A stretch of DNA of 50,459 bases from Oscillatoria sp. SIO1A7 (GCA_010672965.1 JAAHFN010000052.1:1-50459); one strand, 5' to 3'. Positions 17,834 through 26,916 are shown, counted from the stretch's first letter. The notes: generated by a model not told the origin, from the sequence alone. Numbers and translations: made by a program.

Positions 17834-17881
17834 TTACTTTCCTTTTTTTCGAGCGAGCCTATCTCTAGATCCTAATTGTGG

Positions 17882-18745
17882 TTATTCCTCAGAATTCCCA
17901 TCTTCTGCAGCTTCTGAATCTTCTGCAGCTTCTGCAGCTTCTGCAGCTTCTGAATCTTCTGCATCTTCTACATCAGACTCTTCATAGGCTTCGTCTTCGT
18001 AGTCTTCGTAGTCCTCTGCTCCGTCGTAATAGTCCTCCTCTGGATCGTAACTATCATCTTGTTTTCCATGCCGTCCTTCATAAATGGCATCTGCTAATTT
18101 GCCCACGATTAGCTTGATGGAACGGATAGCATCGTCATTACCTGGAATGTGAATATCTGCCAAATCCGGGTCGCAATTCGTGTCCAATAGCGTCACCATC
18201 GGAATGTCTAGTTTTTGACATTCTAAAACTGCATTGTATTCTCGACGCTGATCGACAATAATTACTACATCGGGAACCTTCCGCATTGTCTTAATGCCTC
18301 CCAGATATTTCTGGAGCTTGCTCAGTTCCCGGCGCAGCATCGCAGCTTCTTTCTTCGGGCGCAAATCCATTGCCCCGCTTTCTTGCATATCTTCTAATTC
18401 TTTGAGGCGACCGACACGGCCTTTTATCGTCTCCCAGTTGGTCAGCATTCCGCCAAGCCAGCGTTGGTTTATGTAGTACGAACCGCACCGCATTGCCTCT
18501 TGGGCCACTATCCCTGCTGCTTGACGCTTTGTTCCTACAAAAAGAAACTTTTGACCGCTTTCAGACGAACTGCGCATATACTCGTAGGCTTGTTCCATCA
18601 ATTGGGCAGTTTGCACCAAATCGATAATGTGAACGCCATTACGATCTGTAAAGATATACTGAGACATCTTGGGATTCCAGCGGCGGGTCTGATGCCCAAA
18701 GTGAACCCCTGACTCTAGCATTTCTGCTAACGAAACAACTGGCAT
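17882..18745 (-). CDS. rpsB: 30S ribosomal protein S2 with acidic C-terminal tail
   Basis: 287 residues. The S2 core is complete: [57 protein letters not shown], then [12 protein letters not shown] and [14 protein letters not shown]. After residue ~228 a tail of about 55 residues is almost all D, E, A, S and Y and contains repeated [12 protein letters not shown], coded by a 9 bp DNA repeat at about 17900-17965. Cyanobacterial S2 often has a variable acidic tail; this one is long. It is first in the rpsB-tsf operon with a strong upstream promoter and structured leader. Confidence 0.97.
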   Translation of the reverse strand: MPVVSLAEMLESGVHFGHQTRRWNPKMSQYIFTDRNGVHIIDLVQTAQLMEQAYEYMRSSSESGQKFLFVGTKRQAAGIVAQEAMRCGSYYINQRWLGGMLTNWETIKGRVGRLKELEDMQESGAMDLRPKKEAAMLRRELSKLQKYLGGIKTMRKVPDVVIIVDQRREYNAVLECQKLDIPMVTLLDTNCDPDLADIHIPGNDDAIRSIKLIVGKLADAIYEGRHGKQDDSYDPEEDYYDGAEDYEDYEDEAYEESDVEDAEDSEAAEAAEAAEDSEAAEDGNSEE

Positions 18746-18760
18746 AGTTTTCTATCTCCT

Positions 18761-18834
18761 ATTTCGGGTTTATCCTCCACCCGGACGGTATCCAGTAAGG
18801 ATCTCGAATCCCTGGAAACACCCGAAATTCCGGA
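18761..18834 (-). promoter_or_regulatory. Structured 5' leader of rpsB
   Basis: On the minus strand ATTTCGGG pairs with CCCGAAAT (18761-18768 with 18821-18828) and TTT/AAA extends the stem past a 2 nt bulge. Inside is a hairpin CCAG-GGAT-TCGAG-ATCC-TTA-CTGG (about 18791-18814). The 3' arm of the outer stem lies 16 nt before the ATG. The fold begins at the predicted transcript start. It could be an S2-binding autoregulatory leader, as known for rpsB in other bacteria, though I know no described cyanobacterial one. Confidence 0.6.
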
Positions 18835-18840
18835 TGTGCG

Positions 18841-18869
18841 ATTTTAACAACTTCACTAGCCTAGCACAA
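18841..18869 (-). promoter_or_regulatory. Promoter of rpsB
   Basis: -35 TTGTGC (complement of 18864-18869), 17 nt spacer, -10 TAAAAT (complement of 18841-18846). The predicted start near 18834 gives a leader of about 89 nt. Confidence 0.6.
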
Positions 18870-19047
18870 GGAAGAGTGCTTTAGCATTTACTTTGCCAAC
18901 AATTTGATAAATTTATCTGTGTTGGCAATGTGTAATAATTGTTGAGGTGATTTCTGGGAAACAGGACTTAGGCAACGACAAAGAGCGATTCTCCTTGCGG
19001 AGACGCTTCGCGAACGGGGCAACCACGGGGGGATTGCCCCTACAAAT

Positions 19048-19186
19048 ATAGCGTTTCTCAAATAAGTGTAATTTACATCCCGTAGGGGCGAGAGCATCCC
19101 TTCGACAAGATCGGCGCTCAAAACGGCAACCCCGTATTGGGATGCTTCGCCCCAGACTATCTCACATCAATTTGAGAACTGCAATA
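19048..19186. mobile_element. MITE-like element (family C), copy 1
   Basis: It starts TATAGCGTTTCTCAAATAAG and ends TTTGAGAACTGCAATA. The inner blocks GTAGGGGCGAGAGCATCCC and GGGATGCTTCGCCCCAGAC are shared with copies at 23148, 27012, 30356, 45735 and 46005. No coding capacity. Confidence 0.8.
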
Positions 19187-19369
19187 CTAGATATAGACAG
19201 GCAAGCGTAAGTCCTGGGAAAGTACCGCTCGTTGGAAAGCGACGAGGTCATTCTACTTCCCCTCCTGGGAGGGGCTGGGGTGGGTATGACTTGCGGAACC
19301 CACCCACACCGCCCGCTCTTTGGGGAATCGCTTGGGATGTTCGATCGGGTATCTTTATCAGAAATCACT

Positions 19370-20326
19370 TTATTTATGTCCTTGATTTCTCAAGCGAGCT
19401 TCAGCATAGGCGGCTCGAACTTCTTTTACGTTGTACCAGTTCAGGAATATTCTGGCAATTCCTAAAGCAAGCTGGGGTTTGCCAGAATCGATTAACCATT
19501 GCAAAAAACCCGCCATTGTCCTTTCATTGAGATATCCTCCCAGGGTGAGAACGCCCCAAAGAATTTGGTGTAGCAGAGTCATGGAAATCATCATTCTAAC
19601 TTCCAGAGTGGGATGTTTTTCATAGAACAGTACGCCCATGCGAGCCCGTTGAATTTCCCGGTCGATCGCTCCGGGCAATTGCTCTAAAGAAAATGGTGGA
19701 TGCCAGTGGTAGCCACTCGCTTCCGGGCATTTAATCAGTTTTAGTCCTAATTTTTTCAAGCGCACTCCCAGTTCCAAGTCTTCCCAACCATAAAATTGAA
19801 AGCGCGTATCGAATAAACCTGCTTTTTCTAGCCAATGCCGGGAAATAGCCACATTGCCGGTGGCAAAATAAGCAGCAGAAAAGTCGGTTAGTTTATAGGG
19901 CTCGCTAGTGGGATTTTCAAAGTTACAAGTATCGATGACTCGGCCATAGGTAAACAGGCGATCGCTCCCTAATTTTTCTCTTCCCTTTAGCAAAGCTTTG
20001 CCGTGGGCTTCGATAAAACTATCGGTCACTACCAAATCGCTATCAATAAAAATAATAGTATCTCCCCTCGCATGGGTCACCCCCAGATTTCTGGCCGCAG
20101 CCGGTCCAGAGTGGTCTTGAGGAAACCAACGCAGGTGAGGAAACTCCCTTGGAGCCACATCTTCTAACCATTCCAAAGTTCCATCGGTCGAGCCATCATC
20201 TACTAATATAACTTCATAACCGGCGATCGCTCCACTTGGGCTAAGTTTCTGTCTTTCCAAAGCCCTCAAGCATTTTTCTAAAATAAGTTGGCGATTATAA
20301 GTCGGAATAACCACACTACAAAACAT
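19370..20326 (-). CDS. Family 2 glycosyltransferase
   Basis: 318 residues from ATG 20326 (MFCSVVIPTYNRQLILEKCL); an in-frame TTG four codons upstream is possible. It has a GT-A fold with nucleotide-binding SVVIPTYNR, ILVDDGSTDGT near residue 40, the metal-binding FIDSDLVV near 93 and the acceptor-side motif FYGWEDLELGVRLKKLG near 185. It transfers a sugar from a nucleotide sugar to an unidentified acceptor. It has no membrane span and stands alone, with repeat-filled spacers on both sides. Substrate cannot be told from the sequence. Confidence 0.9.
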   Translation of the reverse strand: MFCSVVIPTYNRQLILEKCLRALERQKLSPSGAIAGYEVILVDDGSTDGTLEWLEDVAPREFPHLRWFPQDHSGPAAARNLGVTHARGDTIIFIDSDLVVTDSFIEAHGKALLKGREKLGSDRLFTYGRVIDTCNFENPTSEPYKLTDFSAAYFATGNVAISRHWLEKAGLFDTRFQFYGWEDLELGVRLKKLGLKLIKCPEASGYHWHPPFSLEQLPGAIDREIQRARMGVLFYEKHPTLEVRMMISMTLLHQILWGVLTLGGYLNERTMAGFLQWLIDSGKPQLALGIARIFLNWYNVKEVRAAYAEARLRNQGHK

Positions 20327-20376
20327 ATTCTCTACCAATTATTTTCAAGAGAACTTAAGTAATTGGGGCAAAAAAG

Positions 20377-20465
20377 CTATCAGCTATCAGCTTTCAGCTC
20401 TCAGCTCTCAGCTTTTAGCTCTCAGCTTTTAGCGCAGGCTGCGCCAACAGCTTTTAGCTTTAGCT
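20377..20465. repeat. CAGCTATCAGCT-type short tandem repeat
   Basis: Imperfect units of AGCTCTCAGCTTTTAGC and AGCTATCAGC type. Related runs lie at 20765-20800, 31465-31500, 31665-31755, 32398-32450, 32573-32655 and 35140-35215. They form spacer filler with self-complementary units (AGCT). Confidence 0.8.
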
Positions 20466-20468
20466 GAC

Positions 20469-20584
20469 GGGAGCATTTCAATGAAAGCACGTTACCGCCT
20501 GATGCCGCAGTAGCGCTTTTTTGCGGCGCGGCTACACAAACTCTCGCCCAACAGGGCTACTTTTTACAAAAGTCAAATGCTCCC
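20469..20584. mobile_element. MITE-like element (family K), copy 1
   Basis: Ends GGGAGCATTTCA and (TC)AAATGCTCCC are inverted repeats around a GC-rich core with the GCTACACAAACT and CAACAGGGCTAC blocks that recur in the copy at 23443-23595. Confidence 0.7.
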
Positions 20585-20802
20585 TAGTGGATTGGCAAAA
20601 TTCAAATTGTCTGTAGCTGTAGGGAGCGGTTGAGGCACGAAACAAGGACGCAACAATTGGTATAGTTGGGTTACTCGCACGAGTTGGCGTTAGCCCCAGA
20701 GGGCAGGCTCCGCCTACGCCAACGTGCCTCAACCGCTCCCTACAATTTTAAGGCAGACAGTCCACTAGCTGACTGCTGAGAGCTGAGAGCTGACCGCTAA
20801 AA

Positions 20803-21378
20803 TTATTCCAAACTATCTTGACATCCTACTAGAGCAACTCCGGTGGTAATACTAACCACTAGCCATGCTACCCCCAAACCAACAATTTCTCCCAGAAATA
20901 GATGGAATGCTAGGCGAAAAATTCCTCCTACAATCCAACCAAGGGACATTGCAATGGCCCAGCAAAAAGAACTAATCCAGATCCAGCGCTGGGCTTTAGG
21001 GATTTTGTTCCTTAAAATCAACCATTGGCTCGCCCCGATCCACATTCCCAGTTGCGCGCCATGAATTGTTCCATATACCGCTCTTAAGGCAATATTTCCC
21101 GTTCTCGGTGCCACCCAACCTATAGCACCAAGACCGCTTCCCCCCATGAGTCCCCAGACAAGAACGCTGGCCAATATCCATCCCCAAGCTGGGGAAATCC
21201 GCTGCCTGAGAATTAGGAATTGAGCTAGTCCAATTGCAGCGCCCCCGGTTACTCCCTCTAGAGCGCCAATATCTGGTTTTTCTCCAATTTCAATCAAGAG
21301 TAAGCTTACTACAAAACCCCCAAAAGTCACTAACACCCACTGCACTATAAAGCTGCAATCGGTCTTTATTCCCTGCAT
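20803..21378 (-). CDS. Multi-pass membrane protein of unknown function
   Basis: 191 residues from ATG 21378 (MQGIKTDCSFIVQWVLVTF). Five or six hydrophobic segments are visible: IVQWVLVTFGGFVVSLLL, GAAIGLAQFLIL, GWILASVLVWGLMGG, GAQLGMWIGASQWLIL, FCWAIAMSLGWIVGG and ARLVVS-like IVGLGVAWLVVSI. The repeated GLAQFLILR/GASQWLILR pattern suggests two internally related halves, a feature of a cyanobacterial family of small membrane proteins. The frame is also open through an upstream tandem repeat to 21495, which would add 39 residues (GKYWGKFR units); the shorter start is preferred. Function unknown. Confidence 0.7.
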   Translation of the reverse strand: MQGIKTDCSFIVQWVLVTFGGFVVSLLLIEIGEKPDIGALEGVTGGAAIGLAQFLILRQRISPAWGWILASVLVWGLMGGSGLGAIGWVAPRTGNIALRAVYGTIHGAQLGMWIGASQWLILRNKIPKAQRWIWISSFCWAIAMSLGWIVGGIFRLAFHLFLGEIVGLGVAWLVVSITTGVALVGCQDSLE

Positions 21379-21381
21379 GGT

Positions 21382-21494
21382 TTCCCAATATTTTTCCCTA
21401 AACTTTCCCCAATATTTTCCCCTAAACTTTCCCCAATATTTTCCCCTAAACTTTCCCCAATATTTTCCCCTAAACTTTCCCCAATATTTTCCCA
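21382..21494. repeat. 24 bp tandem repeat before the membrane protein gene
   Basis: About 4.5 units of CCCCAATATTTTCCCCTAAA plus CTTT, nearly perfect. On the minus strand each unit codes for GKYWGKFR, in frame with the membrane protein, so the repeat is either its 5' UTR or a basic N-terminal extension that can vary by whole units of 8 residues. Confidence 0.85.
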
Positions 21495-21537
21495 TTTAAA
21501 GCAAACTTCAGATCTATTGAATATGCTGCGATCGCAG

Positions 21538-22824
21538 TTAAGGCAGAGTCGCCGGCTTGTCAAAAAGTTCCTGAAAAGCTCGTCGGCGCTGCCTTGGAGA
21601 CTCGGGGGCAATATATCCCCACAAGCTTTCCCAATAAAAAAAGGATACGCCGTCAAAATGGCGATCGCGCGCCTTGAGAACCTGTTTTTGAAGGCGCTCC
21701 ATATCTACGGGTTTCAAAACCGTTCCGCTTAACAAGCCAATACCCACCGGAATTTTTCGGCGCGCTAAGAGCGCTGCGCTACGCTCCAATTCAGCCTCAA
21801 AACTGCTCGGGTCATCGCGATACACCTGCAAAATCAACTCGTCTGCCAACCCCAACTCTACCCAAGCCAGCCAATCTTGGAGATATTTTTGATAAGAATA
21901 CTCCTGTGAGTTCGGAGACACCGAGACCAAGCAATCCGGCTTGGCCGCTTTCACCGATCGCACGATTTGCTCCATAAAATCAGTTATTTTATCGGCTCGC
22001 CAGCGCATCCACTTAGCATTTTTATAATTCTTGGGCGGACGCCTACCGTTATGCTCTTGCTGGTAAAGCTGCACTGTCAATGGATCGTACCCAAACTCAA
22101 CGGGCATTCCAAAATGGTCGTCAAGCTGGATGCCATCTATATCGTATTTTACAACGACTTCTAAGATTAAATCGAGGATGAATTTCTGCACTTGCGGATG
22201 TAAAGGATTTAGCCAGACTGGCCTATTCAGAGAGGGATTGCGAAATAACTGTGGTAGCTTCGAGCTAGAGTTTTCTTTAGCAAAACCTTCCCGCGTCCGA
22301 GCTAGCCAGTCTGGATGTCGCTTTGCCAGTTCTGAAGAAGCAGGAGCCATCAAGCCATATTCAAACCAGGGAATTACTCTCAATCCCTCGCGATCGCTTG
22401 CCTCTATAATTTCATTGAGGACATCTCCTCCTAAGCGCATTAATTTTAGCAATGGTTCTTGAGATCTACCCGTCACCTGCCCAGACACTGAACTGGGGTA
22501 AAAAGTATTGCCCCGATTCCAGACTACGGGATAGACAGTATTAAAATTAAGTTCGGAAAGTTGGTGCAATGCCCGATTGACTCCCCAAGGCGCAAATAGC
22601 ACTCCGCTGGCAACATTGGTCAGCCAAACCCCTCTGATTTCCGTTGGAGTCACGGGGGCTGTTCGGCTTGCTGTATAATTATTTTTTGTATAATTATGCG
22701 CGATGTTTACCGGCGCGATCGCAAGATGGCGATCGCCAAACGCAATCCCTCCGGTAAATAGCCCCAGCATTGCCAATCCCAAACAGATCGAAGCTATCGA
22801 CCCTGCCAGGATTCTTCTTTTCAT
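21538..22824 (-). CDS. Secreted family 10-like glycosyl hydrolase (GHL10/DUF187)
   Basis: 428 residues from ATG 22824 (MKRRILAGSIASICLGLAML), a clear signal peptide; upstream in-frame residues back to 22866 are less likely. After ~55 residues the TIM-barrel domain starts with EIRGVWLTNVASGVLFAPWG and runs through LSELNFNTVYPVVWNRGNTFYPS, RVIPWFEYGLM, DGIQLDDHFG and VSVSPNSQEYSY to DELILQVYRDD and FDGVSFFYWESLWGY. This matches the glycosyl-hydrolase-like 10 family of cyanobacteria and Gram-positives. It probably acts on a cell-surface or peptidoglycan-linked glycan outside the cytoplasmic membrane; the substrate is not known. Confidence 0.92.
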   Translation of the reverse strand: MKRRILAGSIASICLGLAMLGLFTGGIAFGDRHLAIAPVNIAHNYTKNNYTASRTAPVTPTEIRGVWLTNVASGVLFAPWGVNRALHQLSELNFNTVYPVVWNRGNTFYPSSVSGQVTGRSQEPLLKLMRLGGDVLNEIIEASDREGLRVIPWFEYGLMAPASSELAKRHPDWLARTREGFAKENSSSKLPQLFRNPSLNRPVWLNPLHPQVQKFILDLILEVVVKYDIDGIQLDDHFGMPVEFGYDPLTVQLYQQEHNGRRPPKNYKNAKWMRWRADKITDFMEQIVRSVKAAKPDCLVSVSPNSQEYSYQKYLQDWLAWVELGLADELILQVYRDDPSSFEAELERSAALLARRKIPVGIGLLSGTVLKPVDMERLQKQVLKARDRHFDGVSFFYWESLWGYIAPESPRQRRRAFQELFDKPATLP

Positions 22825-22962
22825 TATCGCCCTTTCCAAACGAAATCCAAACCATCTTCTACCCATCCTAATTTACCCGGGACTTACGCAAGTGCATCGA
22901 GAGATAATATACGGTATTGGGCATTTTATATCAATACCCTCGCCATTTCCCTCTCCGGGTCC

Positions 22963-23075
22963 GATCGAGCGTTCGTAAACGAACAGGCATTTTTGCATTT
23001 GACTATTGCCCCCCTTTTTAAGGGGGGTTGGGGGGATCGAGCGTTCGTAAACGAACAGGCATTTTTGCATTTTGG
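22963..23075. repeat. Direct repeat pair around a CCCCTTTTTAAGGGG hairpin
   Basis: A ~38 bp unit starting GATCGAGCGTTCGTAAACGA and ending CATTTTTGCATTT occurs at 22963 and 23036, separated by a CCCCCCTTTTTAAGGGGGGTTGGGGG block. The unit itself has a CGTTCGTAAACGAACG inverted core. No gene. Confidence 0.8.
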
Positions 23076-23147
23076 CGAAGGTATTGTCCAAAAAAACCGT
23101 TTTTTTTTGCTTTCTTGCGTAGGGTCAGAAACCCGGTAATTCCTGCT

Positions 23148-23290
23148 TATAGCGTTTCTCAAATAAGCGTAAATTAGAAGTGTAGGGGCGACAGCATGCC
23201 CCTTGACAATCTCGGCCTTAAACGGTAACCTTTGTAATGGGATGCTTCGCCCCAGACCTCATATTACATCAAGAGCGAGAAATGCTATAT
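23148..23290. mobile_element. MITE-like element (family C), copy 2
   Basis: TATAGCGTTTCTCAAATAAG at the left and GAGCGAGAAATGCTATA at the right, with the GTAGGGGCGACAGCATGCCC core. A family E end (ATATCAAATCCGTTTAAG) abuts it on the right. Confidence 0.85.
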
Positions 23291-23442
23291 ATCAAATCCG
23301 TTTAAGTATCCAAAGAAAAAATTTGTTACCTACCGTCAATACCTTCGCCATTTTCCGCTATTGTTGGGCATGAGGGAAGCATTTCACTTTTGTAATCATT
23401 AGCCCTCTTGGCTTTTGTGTAGCTGCGCCAGTCGATCGCTGT

Positions 23443-23595
23443 GGGAGCATTTCACTCTTGCGATTGCGCTGCGCGCATACGTTAGCTCTCCGGAGGGCAG
23501 GCAACGCCTACGCAAACGGTAGCCCAAAAGGGCTAAGTTTTGTGTAGCCCCGCCTTTAGGCGTCAGGCGGCAGTTTACGAAATTGAAATGCTCCC
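23443..23595. mobile_element. MITE-like element (family K), copy 2
   Basis: GGGAGCATTTCA at the left and TGAAATGCTCCC at the right are inverted repeats. The core carries GTAGCCCAAAAGGGCTAAG and a GCCTTTAGGC palindrome. It lies 55 bp before the argG promoter. Confidence 0.8.
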
Positions 23596-23650
23596 ATCGC
23601 TGCTACAGCCTGCAAAATTGCAACGATCCCGAACTATATCAAAAAAAGTA

Positions 23651-23680
23651 TTGACACTTCCTGACAATCAGGGGTAAATT
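23651..23680 (+). promoter_or_regulatory. Probable argG promoter
   Basis: -35 TTGACA at 23651-23656, 18 nt spacer with an inverted repeat (CCTGACAATCAGG), and -10 TAAATT at 23675-23680. The untranslated leader that follows has two GRCAGTTTAG units at about 23692 and 23711. Confidence 0.55.
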
Positions 23681-23743
23681 TGGTCGATAATGACAGTTTA
23701 GATGTTTAATGGCAGTTTAGTTGTTTTAGGAAAATAGGAAATT

Positions 23744-24946
23744 ATGGGTCGCGCTACTAAAGTCGTACTGGCATATTCTGGCGGGGTGGATACCACCGTC
23801 TGCATTCCCTACCTCAAGAACGAGTGGGGAGTGGAGGAAGTGATTACTCTGGCCGCAGACTTGGGTCAAGGAGACGAACTTGGACCTATTCAGAAAAAGG
23901 CGATCGCTTCAGGAGCTAGCGAATCTCTGGTAGAAAATGTGACGCAAACCTTTATTAAAGACTATGCGTTCCGAGCGATTCAAGCCAACGCCCTGTATGA
24001 AAATCGCTATCCCCTTTCGACATCTTTGGCCAGACCGCTGATTGCTAAATTGTTGGTCAAGGCAGCGGAAAAATACGGGGCCGATGCAGTTGCTCACGGC
24101 TGCACTGGCAAAGGAAACGACCAAGTGCGTTTTGATGTTGCGATTGCGGCCCTCAATCCAAACATAAAGGTACTTGCCCCAGCACGGGAATGGGGGATGA
24201 GTCGAGAGGAAACAATTGCTTATGGGGAGAAGTTTGGCATTCCCTCCCCGGTGAAGAAGTCTTCTCCTTATAGTATCGATCGCAATCTTTTGGGACGCAG
24301 CATAGAAGCAGGTCCCTTAGAAGATCCTTGGACGGAACCTTTGGAAGAGGTTTATGACATGACCAAGGCGATCGCCGATACCCCCGACGAGCCCACCTAT
24401 GTAGAAATTGGCTTTGAACGCGGCATTCCCACAAGTCTCGATGGTAAAGCACTTTCTCCAGTGGATCTGATTTCCGAACTGAACCAGCTAGCGGGAAATC
24501 AAGGTATTGGCCGGATTGATATGATAGAAAACCGCCTTGTAGGTATCAAATCTCGGGAAATCTATGAAGCTCCAGCGCTCTTGGTCTTAATTCAAGCTCA
24601 CCGGGATTTGGAAAGTATCACTTTAACCAAGGACGTGAGCCAGTACAAGCGCGGCATTGAAGAAACCTACGGCAATCTGATTTACAACGGTCTCTGGTAC
24701 AGCCCCCTCAAGGATGCTTTGGATGCTTTTATCCAAAAAACTCAAGAGCGGGTTTCTGGAACAATTCGGATGAAGCTATTTAAGGGTAATGCCTATATTG
24801 TCGGCCGCAAGTCCGAGAATTCTTTGTATTCTCCCAACATGGCTACTTATGGTGCCGACGACGAATTCGACCACAAAGCTGCCGAAGGCTTTATCTATGT
24901 TTGGGGCATGGAAACTCGCATCTGGTCTGATAAGGTTCGAGGCTAG
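23744..24946 (+). CDS. argG: Argininosuccinate synthase
   Basis: 400 residues, normal length. It joins citrulline and aspartate with ATP to give argininosuccinate in arginine synthesis. The ATP pyrophosphatase P-loop is at residues 9-17 (AYSGGVDTT), with [13 protein letters not shown] near 128, the signature [22 protein letters not shown] near 182, and GGxx-type substrate residues through [15 protein letters not shown] in place of the usual L in SGGxDT is minor and seen in other cyanobacteria. It is monocistronic here, with repeat-filled spacers on both sides. Confidence 0.97.
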   Translation: MGRATKVVLAYSGGVDTTVCIPYLKNEWGVEEVITLAADLGQGDELGPIQKKAIASGASESLVENVTQTFIKDYAFRAIQANALYENRYPLSTSLARPLIAKLLVKAAEKYGADAVAHGCTGKGNDQVRFDVAIAALNPNIKVLAPAREWGMSREETIAYGEKFGIPSPVKKSSPYSIDRNLLGRSIEAGPLEDPWTEPLEEVYDMTKAIADTPDEPTYVEIGFERGIPTSLDGKALSPVDLISELNQLAGNQGIGRIDMIENRLVGIKSREIYEAPALLVLIQAHRDLESITLTKDVSQYKRGIEETYGNLIYNGLWYSPLKDALDAFIQKTQERVSGTIRMKLFKGNAYIVGRKSENSLYSPNMATYGADDEFDHKAAEGFIYVWGMETRIWSDKVRG

Positions 24947-25231
24947 TATTCTGTCAAGACAGAATTGGAATTGGGCATTGGGAATGTTCGCATTGGGCAT
25001 GTTCGCATTGGGAATCATAAAAAATAGCTTGTCAAGGCAACCTGTAGGGGCGTAGAGAATGTAGGGTGCGCGTTGCGCACCTACCTTTTTTATTTCTAAT
25101 ACCAAATCCGATTAAATCAAATAACCCATAAATCCCGTAGGGGTGCCCCCGTGCCCGCCCCGGCCGCCCCGGGAATGTCTGGGGCGAACGCGGGGGGATT
25201 GCCCCTACAAATACTTTAACTGTTTAACCGT
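24947..25231. repeat. Repeat-rich spacer between argG and the DedA gene
   Basis: It holds GGGCATT/GTTCGCATTGGG units (24966-25015), a GTAGGGTGCGCGTTGCGCACCTAC palindrome (about 25060-25084), a family E end (ATACCAAATCCGATTAAA) and a CCCGTAGGGGTGCCCCCG/GGGGGATTGCCCCTAC inverted pair (25135-25210). No gene seen. Confidence 0.7.
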
Positions 25232-25849
25232 TTAATTTTTAGCTTTGCGAGCTTCCCACTGGGGCAATATGACAAACCAACCAATTACTATAGCTAGGGC
25301 AATCAAGGCAAATTGGCCCACCCAAGCAACTAATTGATGGAGAGGTACAAGCTCGCCCACAAAGAAAGACAAGCTCACCATCACCGTTGCCCAAATAGTT
25401 GCTCCGGCTGTATTGCACAACAAGAATTTCAGATAGGGCATTTGGGCAATTCCAGCCAACGGGCCAGCAAAAATCCGCAGCAAAGCAACAAATCTTCCCA
25501 AGAATACGGCTCGGGGAGCGTTCTGAGCGAACTGCTCTTTGACTTCTACCAGTTGCTCTTCGGAAATGCGGAAAATGCGACCGAGAGCTATCATAAAGGG
25601 CCAGCCAGCCTTTTTGCCAATCCAGTAACCGCAATTATCTCCCAATACAGCACCGGCGATCGCGCTACCAAGGACTAACCAATAATTCAGCTCTCCGCTC
25701 CCGGCTAGGAAACCGCCGACAATGGTAATGGTTTCTCCGGGTAGAGGAATCCCTGCATTCTCCAGCATTATCCCGAGAAAAACTGCCCAGTAGCCGTATT
25801 GATGTGCAATATTTTGGATGGTTTCGAGAGATAGGAACTCTGGGGTCAT
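25232..25849 (-). CDS. DedA family membrane protein
   Basis: 205 residues, starting MTPEFLSLETIQNIAHQYGYWAVFLGIMLENAGIPLPGETI. The family features are the E-N-(A)-G-I-P-(L)-PGE motif near residue 30, the re-entrant loop, GYWIGKKAGW near 75, and FLGRFVALLRIFAGPLAGIAQM near 118 with the conserved arginines. Four or five membrane segments. Members of the DedA/VTT superfamily flip lipid carriers such as undecaprenyl phosphate, or lipids, across the cytoplasmic membrane. Single gene, convergent with nothing close by; start ATG 25849. Confidence 0.93.
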   Translation of the reverse strand: MTPEFLSLETIQNIAHQYGYWAVFLGIMLENAGIPLPGETITIVGGFLAGSGELNYWLVLGSAIAGAVLGDNCGYWIGKKAGWPFMIALGRIFRISEEQLVEVKEQFAQNAPRAVFLGRFVALLRIFAGPLAGIAQMPYLKFLLCNTAGATIWATVMVSLSFFVGELVPLHQLVAWVGQFALIALAIVIGWFVILPQWEARKAKN

Positions 25850-26004
25850 GCAACACAGCCCTTACAATTATTTATATTCTCTAACATCCTGGCGCGAAAT
25901 CAGTCTTTTGTCAAGTACCGAAGTTACGCGAATCGTCCGATCGCTTGTTGGGACAGGGGAGACGGACTTCTCGGGACTTCTCGCCTCCAGTCCTAAAATG
26001 GAGA

Positions 26005-26916
26005 CTATTTTCCAGATTTCTGCAAAAACTGCCTCGGCGTCACTCCTTTTACTTGCTTGAACGTCCGCGTAAAGTGGGACTGGTCGGCAAAGCGAAACTG
26101 ATGGGCTACTCGGGCAATATTTAGGGATTCTTGATTCGCTCTTTTTTTCAGAACCATAGCAGCCCGTTCCACTCGCCGTTTCATTAGATAGCGGTGGGGG
26201 GTCAAGCCAAATGCCTGTTTGAACAGTCTAGAAAAATGAAACTTGCTAAACCCCGATACCAAAGCTAGATCGTTAAGGCTCAGATCTTCGGTCAGATAGG
26301 CTTCCACATAATCGATGACCTGCCCCAGACGCTGCCTCTCGATCGCCATACCTTCAGGAAAATCCAGGACAACTTCTTTACTGTAATGGTTGACAAAGTG
26401 AGCTATCAATGCCGTAGATAAAGCATCGGCATAGAGCTTGCCGTTCGGACCGCCAGTTTCTGCCTCTATTAATAGCGCCTGAATTAGCGCTTGCAAATGC
26501 TTATCTTGACACTTGTGCTGTCTTCGGAAACAAGAGCGATCGATTAGGGGTTGCTCTGGCAGGGTTTCAACGACTTTGGCCGGGTCGAGGGTAAGCACCA
26601 CAAACTGATTATAAGTATTAATCCGATGGGAAAAAGGTACTCCCGCTGGATTTACCCAGATATCTCCTGGGTCGTAGCGATGGGTTTTAAAAGTTTTGCC
26701 GTCTTTCCACTCCCATTCAAAAGACTGTCCCGCGTTCATAGCAAAATAATGCTGAGTCACCGTTACATCTTCGGGGTTAAACTCTTTATTTTCGCCTTTT
26801 TCAATGTGGATGCCGTCCCAAGTCAGGTCTTTGCTAGACACTAGGATTCGCCCTGCATCGATCGCGGGCTTAGGCATGAGGGTTTGGCTATCGACAAAAT
26901 TAATCTGGCTCTGCAT
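26005..26916 (-). CDS. AraC family transcriptional regulator
   Basis: 303 residues. The N-terminal ~150 are a cupin-like sensing domain (YFAMNAGQSFEWEWKDGKTF, DPGDIWVNPAGVPFSHRI). The C-terminal domain has two helix-turn-helix units: DLSLNDLALVSGFSKFHFSRLFKQAFGLTPHRYL and SLNIARVAHQFRFADQSHFTRTFKQVKGVTPRQFL, the second being the AraC signature. It is divergent from the aldo/keto reductase gene at 27195, which is a likely target. The shared 278 bp spacer is mostly a family C element, so the operator must lie either in the element or in the ~95 bp next to this gene. The effector is unknown. Confidence 0.92.
   Translation of the reverse strand: MQSQINFVDSQTLMPKPAIDAGRILVSSKDLTWDGIHIEKGENKEFNPEDVTVTQHYFAMNAGQSFEWEWKDGKTFKTHRYDPGDIWVNPAGVPFSHRINTYNQFVVLTLDPAKVVETLPEQPLIDRSCFRRQHKCQDKHLQALIQALLIEAETGGPNGKLYADALSTALIAHFVNHYSKEVVLDFPEGMAIERQRLGQVIDYVEAYLTEDLSLNDLALVSGFSKFHFSRLFKQAFGLTPHRYLMKRRVERAAMVLKKRANQESLNIARVAHQFRFADQSHFTRTFKQVKGVTPRQFLQKSGK

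Noticed and set aside
18791-18814. tRNA T-arm (GGATTCGAGATCC)
   Set aside because: The stem-loop has the look of a T-arm but no anticodon, D-arm or acceptor stem fits around it; it is part of the rpsB leader fold.
18888-19121. 77-residue ORF downstream of the glycosyltransferase side of rpsB
   Set aside because: Made of family C element and GGGATTGCCCC repeat sequence; no conserved pattern.
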